A stretch of 64,000 nt of DNA. It comes from Actinomadura graeca. Its GTDB lineage: Bacteria; Actinomycetota; Actinomycetes; Streptosporangiales; Streptosporangiaceae. Below are positions 8,083 to 15,857 of the stretch, piece after piece. The DNA lies in contig NZ_CP059572.1 of the NCBI RefSeq assembly GCF_019175365.1, forward strand, positions 930,001 through 994,000. The letters are read 5' to 3'. Position numbers and translations under genes: made by a program. Position 1 is the stretch's first letter, and every line of letters starts with the position of its first letter. The notes under the pieces are model-generated. The model saw only the letters and a program-made list of their open reading frames with translations, searched no databases and was not told the origin of the DNA.

Positions 8083-8808
8083 TCACAGTTCGCCCATGCG
8101 GTAGCCGACACCGCGCACGGTGTGCACGACGCCGTCGCCCAGTTTGCGGCGCAGATAGTAGACGTAGGTGTCGACGATGGACTCCGTCCGGGCGCCGTCG
8201 AAGACCCGCTGGCGCAGCGCGGCGCGCGTGTGCACCTGCCGGGGGCGGGTCACGAGCGCGCGCAGCAGCCGGCATTCGCGGTCCGACAGCCGCACCTGCT
8301 CGCCGCTCGGCAGGCCGACGACCCGGCACTCGGCGTCGAACCAGCCGGCGCCGAGCGGGAGCAGCCACGCCAGGTCCAGGTTCCGGCGCAGCAGCGCCCG
8401 CACCCGCGCCAGCAGTTCGTCCACCTCGAACGGCTTGACCAGGTAGTCCTCGGCGCCGGCGTCCAGCCCGGCGACCCGGTCGGCGACCGCGCCGGACGCG
8501 CCGAGCACCAGCACCGGGGCGGTGACCGCGCGGCGGCGCAGCCGCAGCACCAGCTCGATCCCGTCGGCGTCCGGCAGCCCCCGGTCGACGATCATCGCGT
8601 CGTGGCCGCGGCTCAGCGCGAGGTGCAGCCCGCGCTGGCCGTCGGCGGCGAGGTCGACCGCGTACCCCTGCGCGGCGAACAGGCCGGTCAGCGTCCGGCC
8701 GAGCTCGCCGTCGTCCTCGACGATGAGCAACCGGTGTGCGGTCCGGCCGGCTTGGGCGGGTAGCGCGGCCACGACGCCACCGTCGCACCGCGGCGAGGGA
8801 AGCTCCAT
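8083..8808 (-). CDS. OmpR-family response regulator, atypical receiver, no partner kinase
   Basis: 241-aa two-domain regulator and last gene of the six-gene redox operon, 31 bp after the antiporter. The receiver shows the acidic pair (IVEDDGELG), the phospho-acceptor Asp in MIVDRGLPDADG and the Lys in EDYLVKPFE. The switch Thr/Ser position is Gly (VLVLGASG where OmpR-type receivers have LTAR), so the activation mechanism may be altered. The winged helix follows (LSDRECRLLRALVTRP, then VDTYVYYLRRKLG, HTVRGVGYRM). No histidine kinase is in the operon or nearby. The ATG lacks a strong ribosome-binding site; a GTG 12 codons in is an alternative. A direct repeat at 15775-15793 is a candidate target. 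Confidence 0.9.
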   Translation of the reverse strand: MELPSPRCDGGVVAALPAQAGRTAHRLLIVEDDGELGRTLTGLFAAQGYAVDLAADGQRGLHLALSRGHDAMIVDRGLPDADGIELVLRLRRRAVTAPVLVLGASGAVADRVAGLDAGAEDYLVKPFEVDELLARVRALLRRNLDLAWLLPLGAGWFDAECRVVGLPSGEQVRLSDRECRLLRALVTRPRQVHTRAALRQRVFDGARTESIVDTYVYYLRRKLGDGVVHTVRGVGYRMGEL

Positions 8809-8839
8809 AGCGGAGGGCAGATGTGGACAATTTTGGTGA

Positions 8840-10156
8840 TCATTGAACCGGAACTCCGAGGGGAACGTCTTTTTCCCTCTGCTCAAGCCTCTCCGGGAGG
8901 GCCAGCTTGTAAAGCGGAAGCGCCCCCGCCGTGGTGATGACCGCCACGAGCACGAGCATGGCGAACAGCTCACGGGTGATCATCCCCTGGGCCAGCCCTA
9001 TGTTGATGAAGATGAGGATCATCAGCCCGCGCGCGTTCATCAGCGCGCCGACCGCGTACGACTCGCGGCGGCCGAATCCGAGCGAGCGCATCGCCAGCGA
9101 GCAGCCGAAGTACTTGCCCGAGAACCCGGCCGCCATGATCAGCAGCAGCGCGAGCAGCATGGTGCCGCCGGTGATGCCGCCGAGGTCGGTGTTCAGGCCC
9201 GAGAAGGCGAAGAAGACCGGGAGGAGCAGCGTCGAGACGACGCCCATCATCCGCTCGTGCAGCGCCCTGCGGAACGCCGCGTCCCGCGGCATGGCCAGGC
9301 CCGCGACGAAGCCGCCGAACACCGAGTAGACGCCGATCCAGTCGGTGAGCCAGCCGCCGACGAGCGGGACGAGCACGGCGGCGTACATCATCGTGGGGCC
9401 GAACTCGCCGGTGCGGGCGAACTCCCTGCCGAGCGGGCGCAGCAGCCGCGAGACGACGAGCAGGGTCACCGCCGCGAACACCACCGCGAGGACGATGGTG
9501 CGCACCGCCCCGCCCATGCCCGAGCCGAGGTGCAGCGCCGACAGGACGGCCAGCAGGCACCAGGCGAGGGCGTCGTCGACGGACGCGGCGAGCAGCGACA
9601 GCCGCCCGAGCGGGCTGTTCTCCAGGTTCCGCTCGTACAGGATCCGCGCGAGCATCGGGAACGCGGTCAGCGACAGCGCCCCGCCGACGAACAGGGCGAA
9701 CTGGAGCCGTGGGACGTCGGCGCGCGACAGCGTCCCCCACAGCAGGGCGCCGGTGACCATGCCCAGCAGCAGCGAGGGCAGGACGCCCGACGCGGCGAGC
9801 ACCGCCGCCCGGCGTCCCTCGCCGGGCGGCGCGGCGGCGTGGTCCATCCCGGCGCCGACGAGGAACATGTACAGCGTCAGCCCGATCGTGCTCAGGACGT
9901 AGAGGACGGGCCGGGCGTCGGCGGGGAACACCGCCTTCTGGGCGTCCGGGAACAGGGCGCCGAACAGGGTCGGGCCGAGCAGGACGCCCGCGACCATCTC
10001 GCCGAGGACGCGCGGCTGCATCATCATCGTCGCGAGCCGCCCGCACACCGCGGCGGTGATCAGGATGACCGCCAGCGCGGGCAGCACGTCGAGGACCAGG
10101 GCCAGGTTCGCGTCGGCCGGCGCGGCCAGGACGGCGGCGGGGGCGGGGGTGTCCAT
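8840..10156 (-). CDS. CPA2-type cation:proton antiporter
   Basis: 438-aa membrane protein with about 12 hydrophobic segments, matching the Na+(K+)/H+ exchanger (KefB/NapA-like) family. Typical blocks are QPRVLGEMVAGVLLGPTLFG in the first repeat, ALSLTAFPMLARIL and ASVDDALAWCLLAV for the ion-binding helix, and MNARGLMILIFINIGLA near the end. It lacks the C-terminal TrkA-N regulatory domain of KefB. The ATG is preceded by GGAGG at ideal spacing. The P450 stop lies 12 bp upstream, so the genes are co-transcribed. In this operon it may drive proton-coupled export of a product or restore ion balance (inference). Confidence 0.92.
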   Translation of the reverse strand: MDTPAPAAVLAAPADANLALVLDVLPALAVILITAAVCGRLATMMMQPRVLGEMVAGVLLGPTLFGALFPDAQKAVFPADARPVLYVLSTIGLTLYMFLVGAGMDHAAAPPGEGRRAAVLAASGVLPSLLLGMVTGALLWGTLSRADVPRLQFALFVGGALSLTAFPMLARILYERNLENSPLGRLSLLAASVDDALAWCLLAVLSALHLGSGMGGAVRTIVLAVVFAAVTLLVVSRLLRPLGREFARTGEFGPTMMYAAVLVPLVGGWLTDWIGVYSVFGGFVAGLAMPRDAAFRRALHERMMGVVSTLLLPVFFAFSGLNTDLGGITGGTMLLALLLIMAAGFSGKYFGCSLAMRSLGFGRRESYAVGALMNARGLMILIFINIGLAQGMITRELFAMLVLVAVITTAGALPLYKLALPERLEQREKDVPLGVPVQ

Positions 10157-10168
10157 GCGCTCCTCCAC

Positions 10169-11494
10169 TCACGAGGGGTCGGGGTCGAAGTGGCGTCCGC
10201 ACATCCGCCGCCGCCGCGCGTCCCGGACCATGTAGGTCCCGAGGACGAGCTGGACGAGGCTGCGCCAGACGTCCTCCCAGCGGTCGCGCAGCCGCATGAG
10301 CAGCAGCGCGGGACGGTGCGGGCGCGTGTCGCCGCGCGGGACGAGCAGGCACGGCCCCCGGTTGGGCATCGACCGGGTGTGCGAGGCGGACGAGACGAGC
10401 GTGTGGCGGCGCAGGACCTCCCGCGCGGCGGCCCGCATGGTGATCGGCGCGAGCCGCCAGGCCGGGCACGGGCGGTTGGCGGCGACGCCGAACGGGATGT
10501 GCCTGAGGTCGCGGTGGCGGGGCGGGGCGAAACGGTCCGGGTCGAAGCGGCCGGGGTCGGGGAGCCCGGCGCGGTGGTAGTCGGGGTAGTTGAAGCACAG
10601 CACCGATCCGGACGGGATCGCGGCGCCGCCGCCGAGGGGGATGTCGGCGGTGGTGATGCGGTGCGCGACGCCGAACAGCGGGTAGAGCCGCATCGTCTCC
10701 GCGATCAGCTGGTCGAGCCGCCGGTCGTCGCCGGTCCGGGCCTCCTCCTGCGCGCGCGGGTGCTGCGCGAGGACCATCAGCAGGTGCGCCATGGCCTCCG
10801 ACATCTGGACGACGGCGGTGTTGAAGAACGTCCCCTGGAGGTACAGGGCGCGTTCTTCGTCGGGCAGCCCGGCGGGGAGCGGGCACCGCACGTCCGGCAG
10901 CCGGGCCGCGAGGTAGCGGGTCAGCCGGTCACGGCGGCGCATGTGCCGCAGCCCGCAGCACTTGAGTGCGGTGACGACGTCGTCGGCGTGGCCGACGATC
11001 AGGTCGCGCGCGCCGCGCGGGCACGGCTCGCCGAAGACCGTCTCGTAGTAGAACGCGGCCCACACGGGCATCATCAGGTCCCGCAGCCGGACGTGCGCGC
11101 GCACACCCGTGTCGTCCAGGACCTCGGCGACGCAGCGGCGGGCGAGGCCCTCGGCGTCGGTGCGCCGGACGGCGAGGAACCCGCGCGTGGCGGCGGCGAC
11201 CGCCTCGTAGCGCTCCCCCGCCTCCAGGTGCTCCTGGTGGACGTGGGGGCCGGGGGCGAGCCAGTACCAGAACAGGTCCGAGAGGGCGGCGCCCTTGCTC
11301 CGCCCACCGGCGGCGGGGTGGGAGTAGACCTCCATGAAGCGCTCCACCCCGACCAGGTCGCCGGGCACGGGGATGCCCTCGTCGCCGTTGATCCGGGCGA
11401 ACAGCCGGACCCGCAGGGCGACGACCCGGCCCGGCAGCCACCACGGCAGGCTGAGCACGGCCGCCAGCACCGCCGCGGCCGCCGGGATCAGCAT
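10169..11494 (-). CDS. Atypical membrane-anchored cytochrome P450
   Basis: 441-aa P450-type haem protein with an N-terminal hydrophobic anchor (AAAAVLAAVLSLPWWLPG), uncommon in bacterial P450s, which are usually soluble. The K-helix ExxR is present (AETMRLYP), and the proximal Cys is Cys343 in PFGVAANRPCPAW. That loop departs from FxxGxRxCxG: Ala replaces the usual Gly and the Phe-Cys spacing is one longer. The I-helix reads GTFFNTAVVQMSE, with Asn where the acidic residue of the oxygen-activating acid/Thr pair is expected. A ~98-residue tail follows the Cys. The start overlaps the upstream oxidase stop by 7 bp. Monooxygenation is possible, but rearrangement or dehydration chemistry should be considered. 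Confidence 0.85.
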   Translation of the reverse strand: MLIPAAAAVLAAVLSLPWWLPGRVVALRVRLFARINGDEGIPVPGDLVGVERFMEVYSHPAAGGRSKGAALSDLFWYWLAPGPHVHQEHLEAGERYEAVAAATRGFLAVRRTDAEGLARRCVAEVLDDTGVRAHVRLRDLMMPVWAAFYYETVFGEPCPRGARDLIVGHADDVVTALKCCGLRHMRRRDRLTRYLAARLPDVRCPLPAGLPDEERALYLQGTFFNTAVVQMSEAMAHLLMVLAQHPRAQEEARTGDDRRLDQLIAETMRLYPLFGVAHRITTADIPLGGGAAIPSGSVLCFNYPDYHRAGLPDPGRFDPDRFAPPRHRDLRHIPFGVAANRPCPAWRLAPITMRAAAREVLRRHTLVSSASHTRSMPNRGPCLLVPRGDTRPHRPALLLMRLRDRWEDVWRSLVQLVLGTYMVRDARRRRMCGRHFDPDPS

Positions 11495-12552
11495 GCGCGC
11501 CGCACCAGGTCCGGGCCGACGTCGGCGGCGGACGCGCAGCCGCACAGGGTGAGCGCGTCCGCGACCTCGGCGCGCAGCAGGCCGAGCACGCGCGCGGCGC
11601 CCCGCTCGCCGTCCGCGGCGAGGCCCCAGAGGACCGGGCGGCCGACGGCGACGGCGGCGGCGCCGAGCGCGAGCGCCTTGACGACGTCGGTGCCGCGCCG
11701 GACGCCGCCGTCCAGCAGCACCGGCACGGCCCCGCCCGCCGCGGCGACGATCTCGGGGAGCATGTCGGCGGTCGCCGGGAGCGAGTCGAGCTGGCGGCCG
11801 CCGTGGTTGGACACCATCAGCGCGGCGGCGCCGTGGTCGAGCGCCGGGCGCACGTCGGCGGGGTTGAGGACGCCCTTGAGGACGATCGGCAGGTCGGTCA
11901 TCCCCCGGAGCCGGGCGATGTGCCCCCAGCCGATCTCCGGGGACATCACGATCGGCCGCACGCGCGTCCCGTCGCGGAGGTTCTCGCAGTTCAGGCCGTC
12001 GGGGAGGTCGTCGAAGCCGTGCCGCAGCTCGCGCTCGCGGACGCCGCGGGCGGGCGAGTCGACGGTGACGACCAGCGCCGCGCAGCCCGCGGCCTCGGCA
12101 CGCCGGACGATCGTCTCGGTGAAGCGCATGTCCGGCTGGACGTAGAGCTGGAACCACAGGACGGCCCCGGGCGCGGCGGCGGCCACGTCCCCGACCGCGA
12201 CGGTGGCGGCCATGCTGACGATCATGATCGTGCCGGTGGCGGCCGCGGCGCGCGCGGTGGCGCGCTCGCCCTCGGGGTCGGCGAGCCGGTGGAAGGCGGT
12301 CGGCGCCACCAGCACCGGCATGCCCGCCGGGCGGCCGAGCAGCGTGACGCCGGTCCGGGCGGCGCCCGCGCCGCGCAGGACGCGGGGGAGCAGCGCGAGC
12401 CGCCCGAACGCGGCCTCGTTGGCCCGCAGGGTGGCCTCGCCGCCCGCGCCGCCCGCGAAGTAGTCGTAGTGCGCCGGGTCCAGGCGGGCGCGCGCCGCCG
12501 CCTCGAAGTCGCGCGGGGTCGCCGGGGACCGCACGCCGGCCACGGCGGTCAC
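11488..12552 (-). CDS. FMN-dependent 2-hydroxy-acid oxidase/dehydrogenase
   Basis: 354-aa TIM-barrel enzyme of the lactate/glycolate/mandelate oxidase family. Seen in order: HYDYFAGGAGGEATLRANE (FMN-site start), PVLVAPTAFHRLADPEGE, FQLYVQ, VVTVDSPARGVRERE, the catalytic Lys in LPIVLKGVL, the active-site His-Arg block SNHGGRQLD, and DGGVRRGTDVVKALALGA for phosphate binding. It converts a 2-hydroxy acid to a 2-keto acid. The GTG start overlaps the upstream FAD-oxidase stop (GTGA), and the frame upstream of it is only a shadow of that gene. In context it could oxidise an intermediate made or activated by the ligase. Confidence 0.93.
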   Translation of the reverse strand: MTAVAGVRSPATPRDFEAAARARLDPAHYDYFAGGAGGEATLRANEAAFGRLALLPRVLRGAGAARTGVTLLGRPAGMPVLVAPTAFHRLADPEGERATARAAAATGTIMIVSMAATVAVGDVAAAAPGAVLWFQLYVQPDMRFTETIVRRAEAAGCAALVVTVDSPARGVRERELRHGFDDLPDGLNCENLRDGTRVRPIVMSPEIGWGHIARLRGMTDLPIVLKGVLNPADVRPALDHGAAALMVSNHGGRQLDSLPATADMLPEIVAAAGGAVPVLLDGGVRRGTDVVKALALGAAAVAVGRPVLWGLAADGERGAARVLGLLRAEVADALTLCGCASAADVGPDLVRRAC

Positions 12553-14123
12553 ACCGCCGCCGGGGCCAGGTGCCGGGCGAGGAACGCCCGGAGCGGTGCG
12601 ACGTGGACCTCCTCGGACGTCCACTCGTTCTCCAGGTTCTCGGTGACGTGGTGGACGGTCGGCGGCGCGCCCGCCCGGTGGAACCGGACGACCGGATGCA
12701 GGTAGTGGCCCTCGTGCGCGCGGTTCGCGTCGCTCTGGGAGATCCGCCCGACCGAGAGGTCGAACGGGTCGTGCCTGTCGTGGTCCGGCCCGTACTCCAG
12801 CGTGATCGCGAAGTGGCCGTCCGCGCCGTCGCCGAGCGGGGGGCCGGTCAGGCCGGCCGGCACTTCCTCCAGGTAGCGGGCACCGCCCCGGCCGTCGAGG
12901 GCGATGACGTCGGCGAGGACCCCGAACTGCTGGAACAGCGCCGACGACCGGTTGACGCGCTCGATCACCGCCGCCGCGAGCGGCCCGGGGCCGGCGGGCA
13001 GGTCGCGGGCGGGCCACGCGACGCCGTGGTGGCGGAGCTCCAGGATCCGGTGCAGCGCGCGGACGCCGTAGCGGAAGCCGTGGATGAACCCGCTCGTGCC
13101 CCGCTTGAAGTCCCGTGACTGCGTCAGCGTCCCGGCGAAGTACAGGCCGGGGACGTTGACCGACTCGTACGCGGGCGTGAGCGCCGGGAACCGGTCCTGG
13201 ATCGCCAGCTCGGGACGGCAGCCCTCGCCGAAGATCGAGGCGTCCATCCGGAAGCCGGTGCAGACGATCACCCGGTCGTAGGGGATGTCCTTGGTCACCT
13301 CGTCCGCGCGGACGAACGCCACCGTGACCAGGTACGTGCCGTCCGGCCGCCGCTCGATGCGGCGCACGTCGCCGTCCAGCACGGCGTTCTGCGACTTGAG
13401 CTGGTAGGTGTCGAGGAAGTCGTTGTTGACGGCGCGCAGGTGGCCGACGAAGTGCGTCCGCCACGCCAGCCGCAGTGACCGCGGCCCGGCGACGTGGACG
13501 ACGGCGGCGGTCTCGATGAGGTTGCCGGCCGTCTCGAACGCCGAGTTCCCCTTGCCGATGACCAGCACCCGCCGGCCGGTGTAGTCGGACGGGTCGGTGG
13601 GGGCGGTGCCGTAGAGGTCGGCGGTCTCGACGCCGGGGATCGGGGGGACGTTCGGCAGCCCGAACCCGGTCGCGACGACCAGCCGCCTCGCGGTGTGGGT
13701 CCCGCCGCGCTCGTCGGTCACCCGGAAGGGGCCCGCCGCGCCGTCGCGTGTGATGTGCGCGGCGCGGGTGCGGTAGGCGATCCGGGGGCAGTGGGTCCCG
13801 GCGAAGTCGGCGAGGTAGCGGACCATGTCCTCGGCGTCCGGGAAGTACCGGTCGCTGTAGCGGGTGAACAGCAGCTCCGGGTCGTCGGACAGGAGGGAGT
13901 TCCAGTCCATCCGGAGGTTCAGCTCGGGATCGGCGGTCCCGGTGTGCTTCTTGTTGATGGAGATCAACCGGCGGTGGCGCGGGAACGTGGTGAAGAACAT
14001 GCCCGGCCTGGCGCCCGCCTCCAGGACGAGGTGGCTCCGCCCCGCGCGTTCCAGGAAGTGGGCGAGCTGCAGGCCCGCGGGGCCTGCTCCGATCACCAGG
14101 TGGTCCAGCGGCTCGTCAGGCAC
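12549..14123 (-). CDS. FOXRED2-like FAD-dependent oxidoreductase
   Basis: 524-aa flavoprotein with two Rossmann folds: GAGPAGLQLAHFLERAG (residues 12-28, FAD) and VLVIGKGNSAFETAGN (about residue 188, NADPH). The body reads like the eukaryotic ER protein FOXRED2/ERFAD rather than ordinary bacterial FMOs: FPRHRRLISINKKHTG, NLRMDWNSLL, YFPDAEDMVRYLADFA and LRAVNNDFLDTYQLKSQNA, recognised from memory. It has no ER signal or retention motif. A ~150-residue C-terminal region of unclear function follows. The GTG start has GGAGGGG 5 bases upstream, and the ligase ends 71 bp before it. It probably oxygenates or oxidises the operon's substrate using NADPH. Confidence 0.88.
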   Translation of the reverse strand: MPDEPLDHLVIGAGPAGLQLAHFLERAGRSHLVLEAGARPGMFFTTFPRHRRLISINKKHTGTADPELNLRMDWNSLLSDDPELLFTRYSDRYFPDAEDMVRYLADFAGTHCPRIAYRTRAAHITRDGAAGPFRVTDERGGTHTARRLVVATGFGLPNVPPIPGVETADLYGTAPTDPSDYTGRRVLVIGKGNSAFETAGNLIETAAVVHVAGPRSLRLAWRTHFVGHLRAVNNDFLDTYQLKSQNAVLDGDVRRIERRPDGTYLVTVAFVRADEVTKDIPYDRVIVCTGFRMDASIFGEGCRPELAIQDRFPALTPAYESVNVPGLYFAGTLTQSRDFKRGTSGFIHGFRYGVRALHRILELRHHGVAWPARDLPAGPGPLAAAVIERVNRSSALFQQFGVLADVIALDGRGGARYLEEVPAGLTGPPLGDGADGHFAITLEYGPDHDRHDPFDLSVGRISQSDANRAHEGHYLHPVVRFHRAGAPPTVHHVTENLENEWTSEEVHVAPLRAFLARHLAPAAV

Positions 14124-14194
14124 GGCACCCCTCCGTCACGGCGATGTGGTTGAAGCGACAACGGCCAGCGTGACGGGCGATTCTCAGAGTTCGA

Positions 14195-15733
14195 TCAGAG
14201 CAGGCGCAGCAGCGCCCGCTTGTCCGGCTTGCCGCTCGCGGCGACCGGCACGGACGGCACCACCGTGACCGTCCGGGGCACGCTGCCCGCCCCCAGCTCG
14301 GCGCGGACCCGGACGGCCAGGTCGCCGCGGTCCGGGGTCCGGCCGGGCACCGGGACGACGAACGCGTGGACGGCCTCGCCGGTCTCCTCGTCGGGCGCCC
14401 CCACGACGTAGGACTCCATGACGTCGGGGTGGGCGGCCAGGACCCGCTCGACCGGCCCCGCGTACACGACCATCGCGTCCACCATGATCACGTCGCGGGC
14501 GCGGCCGGTGAGATGGAGGTACCCGTCGGCGTCGACGTGGCCGAGGTCGCGGGTGGCGAGCCACCCGCCGCGCAGGGTCTCACAGGTCTCCTCCGGCCGT
14601 CCCCAATATCCGGTCATCAGGTAGGGGCCGCGCACGTGGATCTCCCCGGTCTCCCCCACGCCGAGCCCGCGGCCCGCCGCGTCCCGGACGGCGATCTCGA
14701 CGCCCGCGTGCGGACGGCCGACCGAGGCCGCCGCGCCGGGCGGGCCCGAGGCGAGGTCGGCGGGGGTGAGCAGCGAGATCGAGCCGGCCTCGGTCTGGCC
14801 GTATCCCTGGTAGACGACGGGGCCGAGACGCCGCGCCGCCTCGGCGAGCCTGCCGGGGGCGATCGGCGACCCTGAGACCAGGAGCGCCCGCAGGCTCGAC
14901 ACGTCCGCCGGGGCGTCCCGCAGCGTGTCGAGCATCCGGCACAGCCGGGGCACGGTCACGATCGAGCCGGTGATCCGGTACCGCTCGATCGCGTCCGGGA
15001 ACAGGGGCCGCCCGTCCTCGCCGGGGATGACCGCCGTGCCGCCGCCGAGCACGCACAGCCCGAGGAACTCGAAGACGACCATGCTGGCCAGCGTCCCGAA
15101 GAGCAGGTAGCGGCCGAAGCCCGCGGCCATCTCCGCGGCGACGGGGCTCCACGCCGCGGGCTGCCAGGCCCAGTGGGCGCCCAGCGCCCGGTAGGTGAAG
15201 GCGCACCCCTTGGGACGTCCGGTGCTGCCGCTGGTGAAGGCCAGGAGGGCCACGTCGTCCGGACGGGCGAGCACGGCGGGCGGGGCCGCCCCGGCGGTGG
15301 CGCCGGGGTGCGCCAGGAGGTCGTCCGCCCCCGGGACGGGCCCGAGCGACAGCACCGGGCCCGCCCGCGTCGGCTCCGGCGCCGCCGTCGACGGGTCGAC
15401 GACGACGGCGTCGACGTCCATGCCGAGCACGTGGGCGAGATGCGCGGCGGGGTACCCGGGCCGGACGCCGACGACGCGGCAGCCCAGCGTGTGCGCGGCG
15501 ATGTGGGCGGCGAACGCCTCCGGCGACACCGCCGTCCGCACGGCCACCCCCGATCCCGGCCCGAGCCCGGCGTCGCGCATCGCCGCCGCCACCCGCCCGA
15601 TCGTCTCCAGCAGCGCGCCGCGCGAGACGACGCGTCCTTCGTGCTCGAACGCGGGGCCGCCCGGGTTCCGCCGGAGGGCGTCGAGCACCTGCTGCGGAAA
15701 GACCGGCCGCGTCCGCGCCGTCTCGGTGACCAT
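14195..15733 (-). CDS. AMP-dependent acyl/aryl ligase (ANL superfamily)
   Basis: 512-aa adenylate-forming enzyme and first gene of the redox operon. Core motifs are all present: LAFTSGSTGRPKG (P-loop), VYQGYGQTEAGSIS, the TRDLGHVDADGYLHLTGRAR hinge, and the catalytic Lys near the end in SGKPDKRALLRLL. There is no carrier, condensation or reductase domain, so it makes an acyl-AMP/acyl-CoA or loads a carrier encoded elsewhere. The ATG is preceded by GGAGAGGGG; longer in-frame starts run into the promoter. Specificity cannot be read by eye. As operon leader it may activate a carboxylate that the oxidase, flavoprotein and P450 then tailor, or it may act last. Confidence 0.9.
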   Translation of the reverse strand: MVTETARTRPVFPQQVLDALRRNPGGPAFEHEGRVVSRGALLETIGRVAAAMRDAGLGPGSGVAVRTAVSPEAFAAHIAAHTLGCRVVGVRPGYPAAHLAHVLGMDVDAVVVDPSTAAPEPTRAGPVLSLGPVPGADDLLAHPGATAGAAPPAVLARPDDVALLAFTSGSTGRPKGCAFTYRALGAHWAWQPAAWSPVAAEMAAGFGRYLLFGTLASMVVFEFLGLCVLGGGTAVIPGEDGRPLFPDAIERYRITGSIVTVPRLCRMLDTLRDAPADVSSLRALLVSGSPIAPGRLAEAARRLGPVVYQGYGQTEAGSISLLTPADLASGPPGAAASVGRPHAGVEIAVRDAAGRGLGVGETGEIHVRGPYLMTGYWGRPEETCETLRGGWLATRDLGHVDADGYLHLTGRARDVIMVDAMVVYAGPVERVLAAHPDVMESYVVGAPDEETGEAVHAFVVPVPGRTPDRGDLAVRVRAELGAGSVPRTVTVVPSVPVAASGKPDKRALLRLL

Positions 15734-15774
15734 GGCCCGTCCCCTCTCCGTGCGCCGCTTGCCCGGCGCAGCGG

Positions 15775-15793
15775 ACCGTCGTACAACCGTCGT
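15775..15793. promoter_or_regulatory. 11-bp-period direct repeat in the divergent promoter
   Basis: ACCGTCGT occurs twice (15775-15782 and 15786-15793), exactly 11 bp start to start, 42 bp upstream of the ligase ATG and 65 bp upstream of the sulfotransferase GTG. OmpR/PhoP-family regulators bind tandem direct repeats on one helical turn, and the operon encodes such a regulator. Hence this is a candidate autoregulatory box that could control both transcription units. Assignment rests on spacing and context only. Confidence 0.5.
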
Positions 15794-15857
15794 GTCGACG
15801 ACGAAGCTAGGCGGCGCGGATGAGAGCCCGATCAGAACGGCGGGGAGGGACCACGGC

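Noticed and set aside
8843..12145. 1100-codon plus-strand open frame antisense to the antiporter, P450 and oxidase genes
   Set aside because: Its product is a low-complexity His/Arg/Glu/Gln-rich string with no motif. The opposite strand encodes three clear enzymes. Long antisense frames are expected at this GC content.
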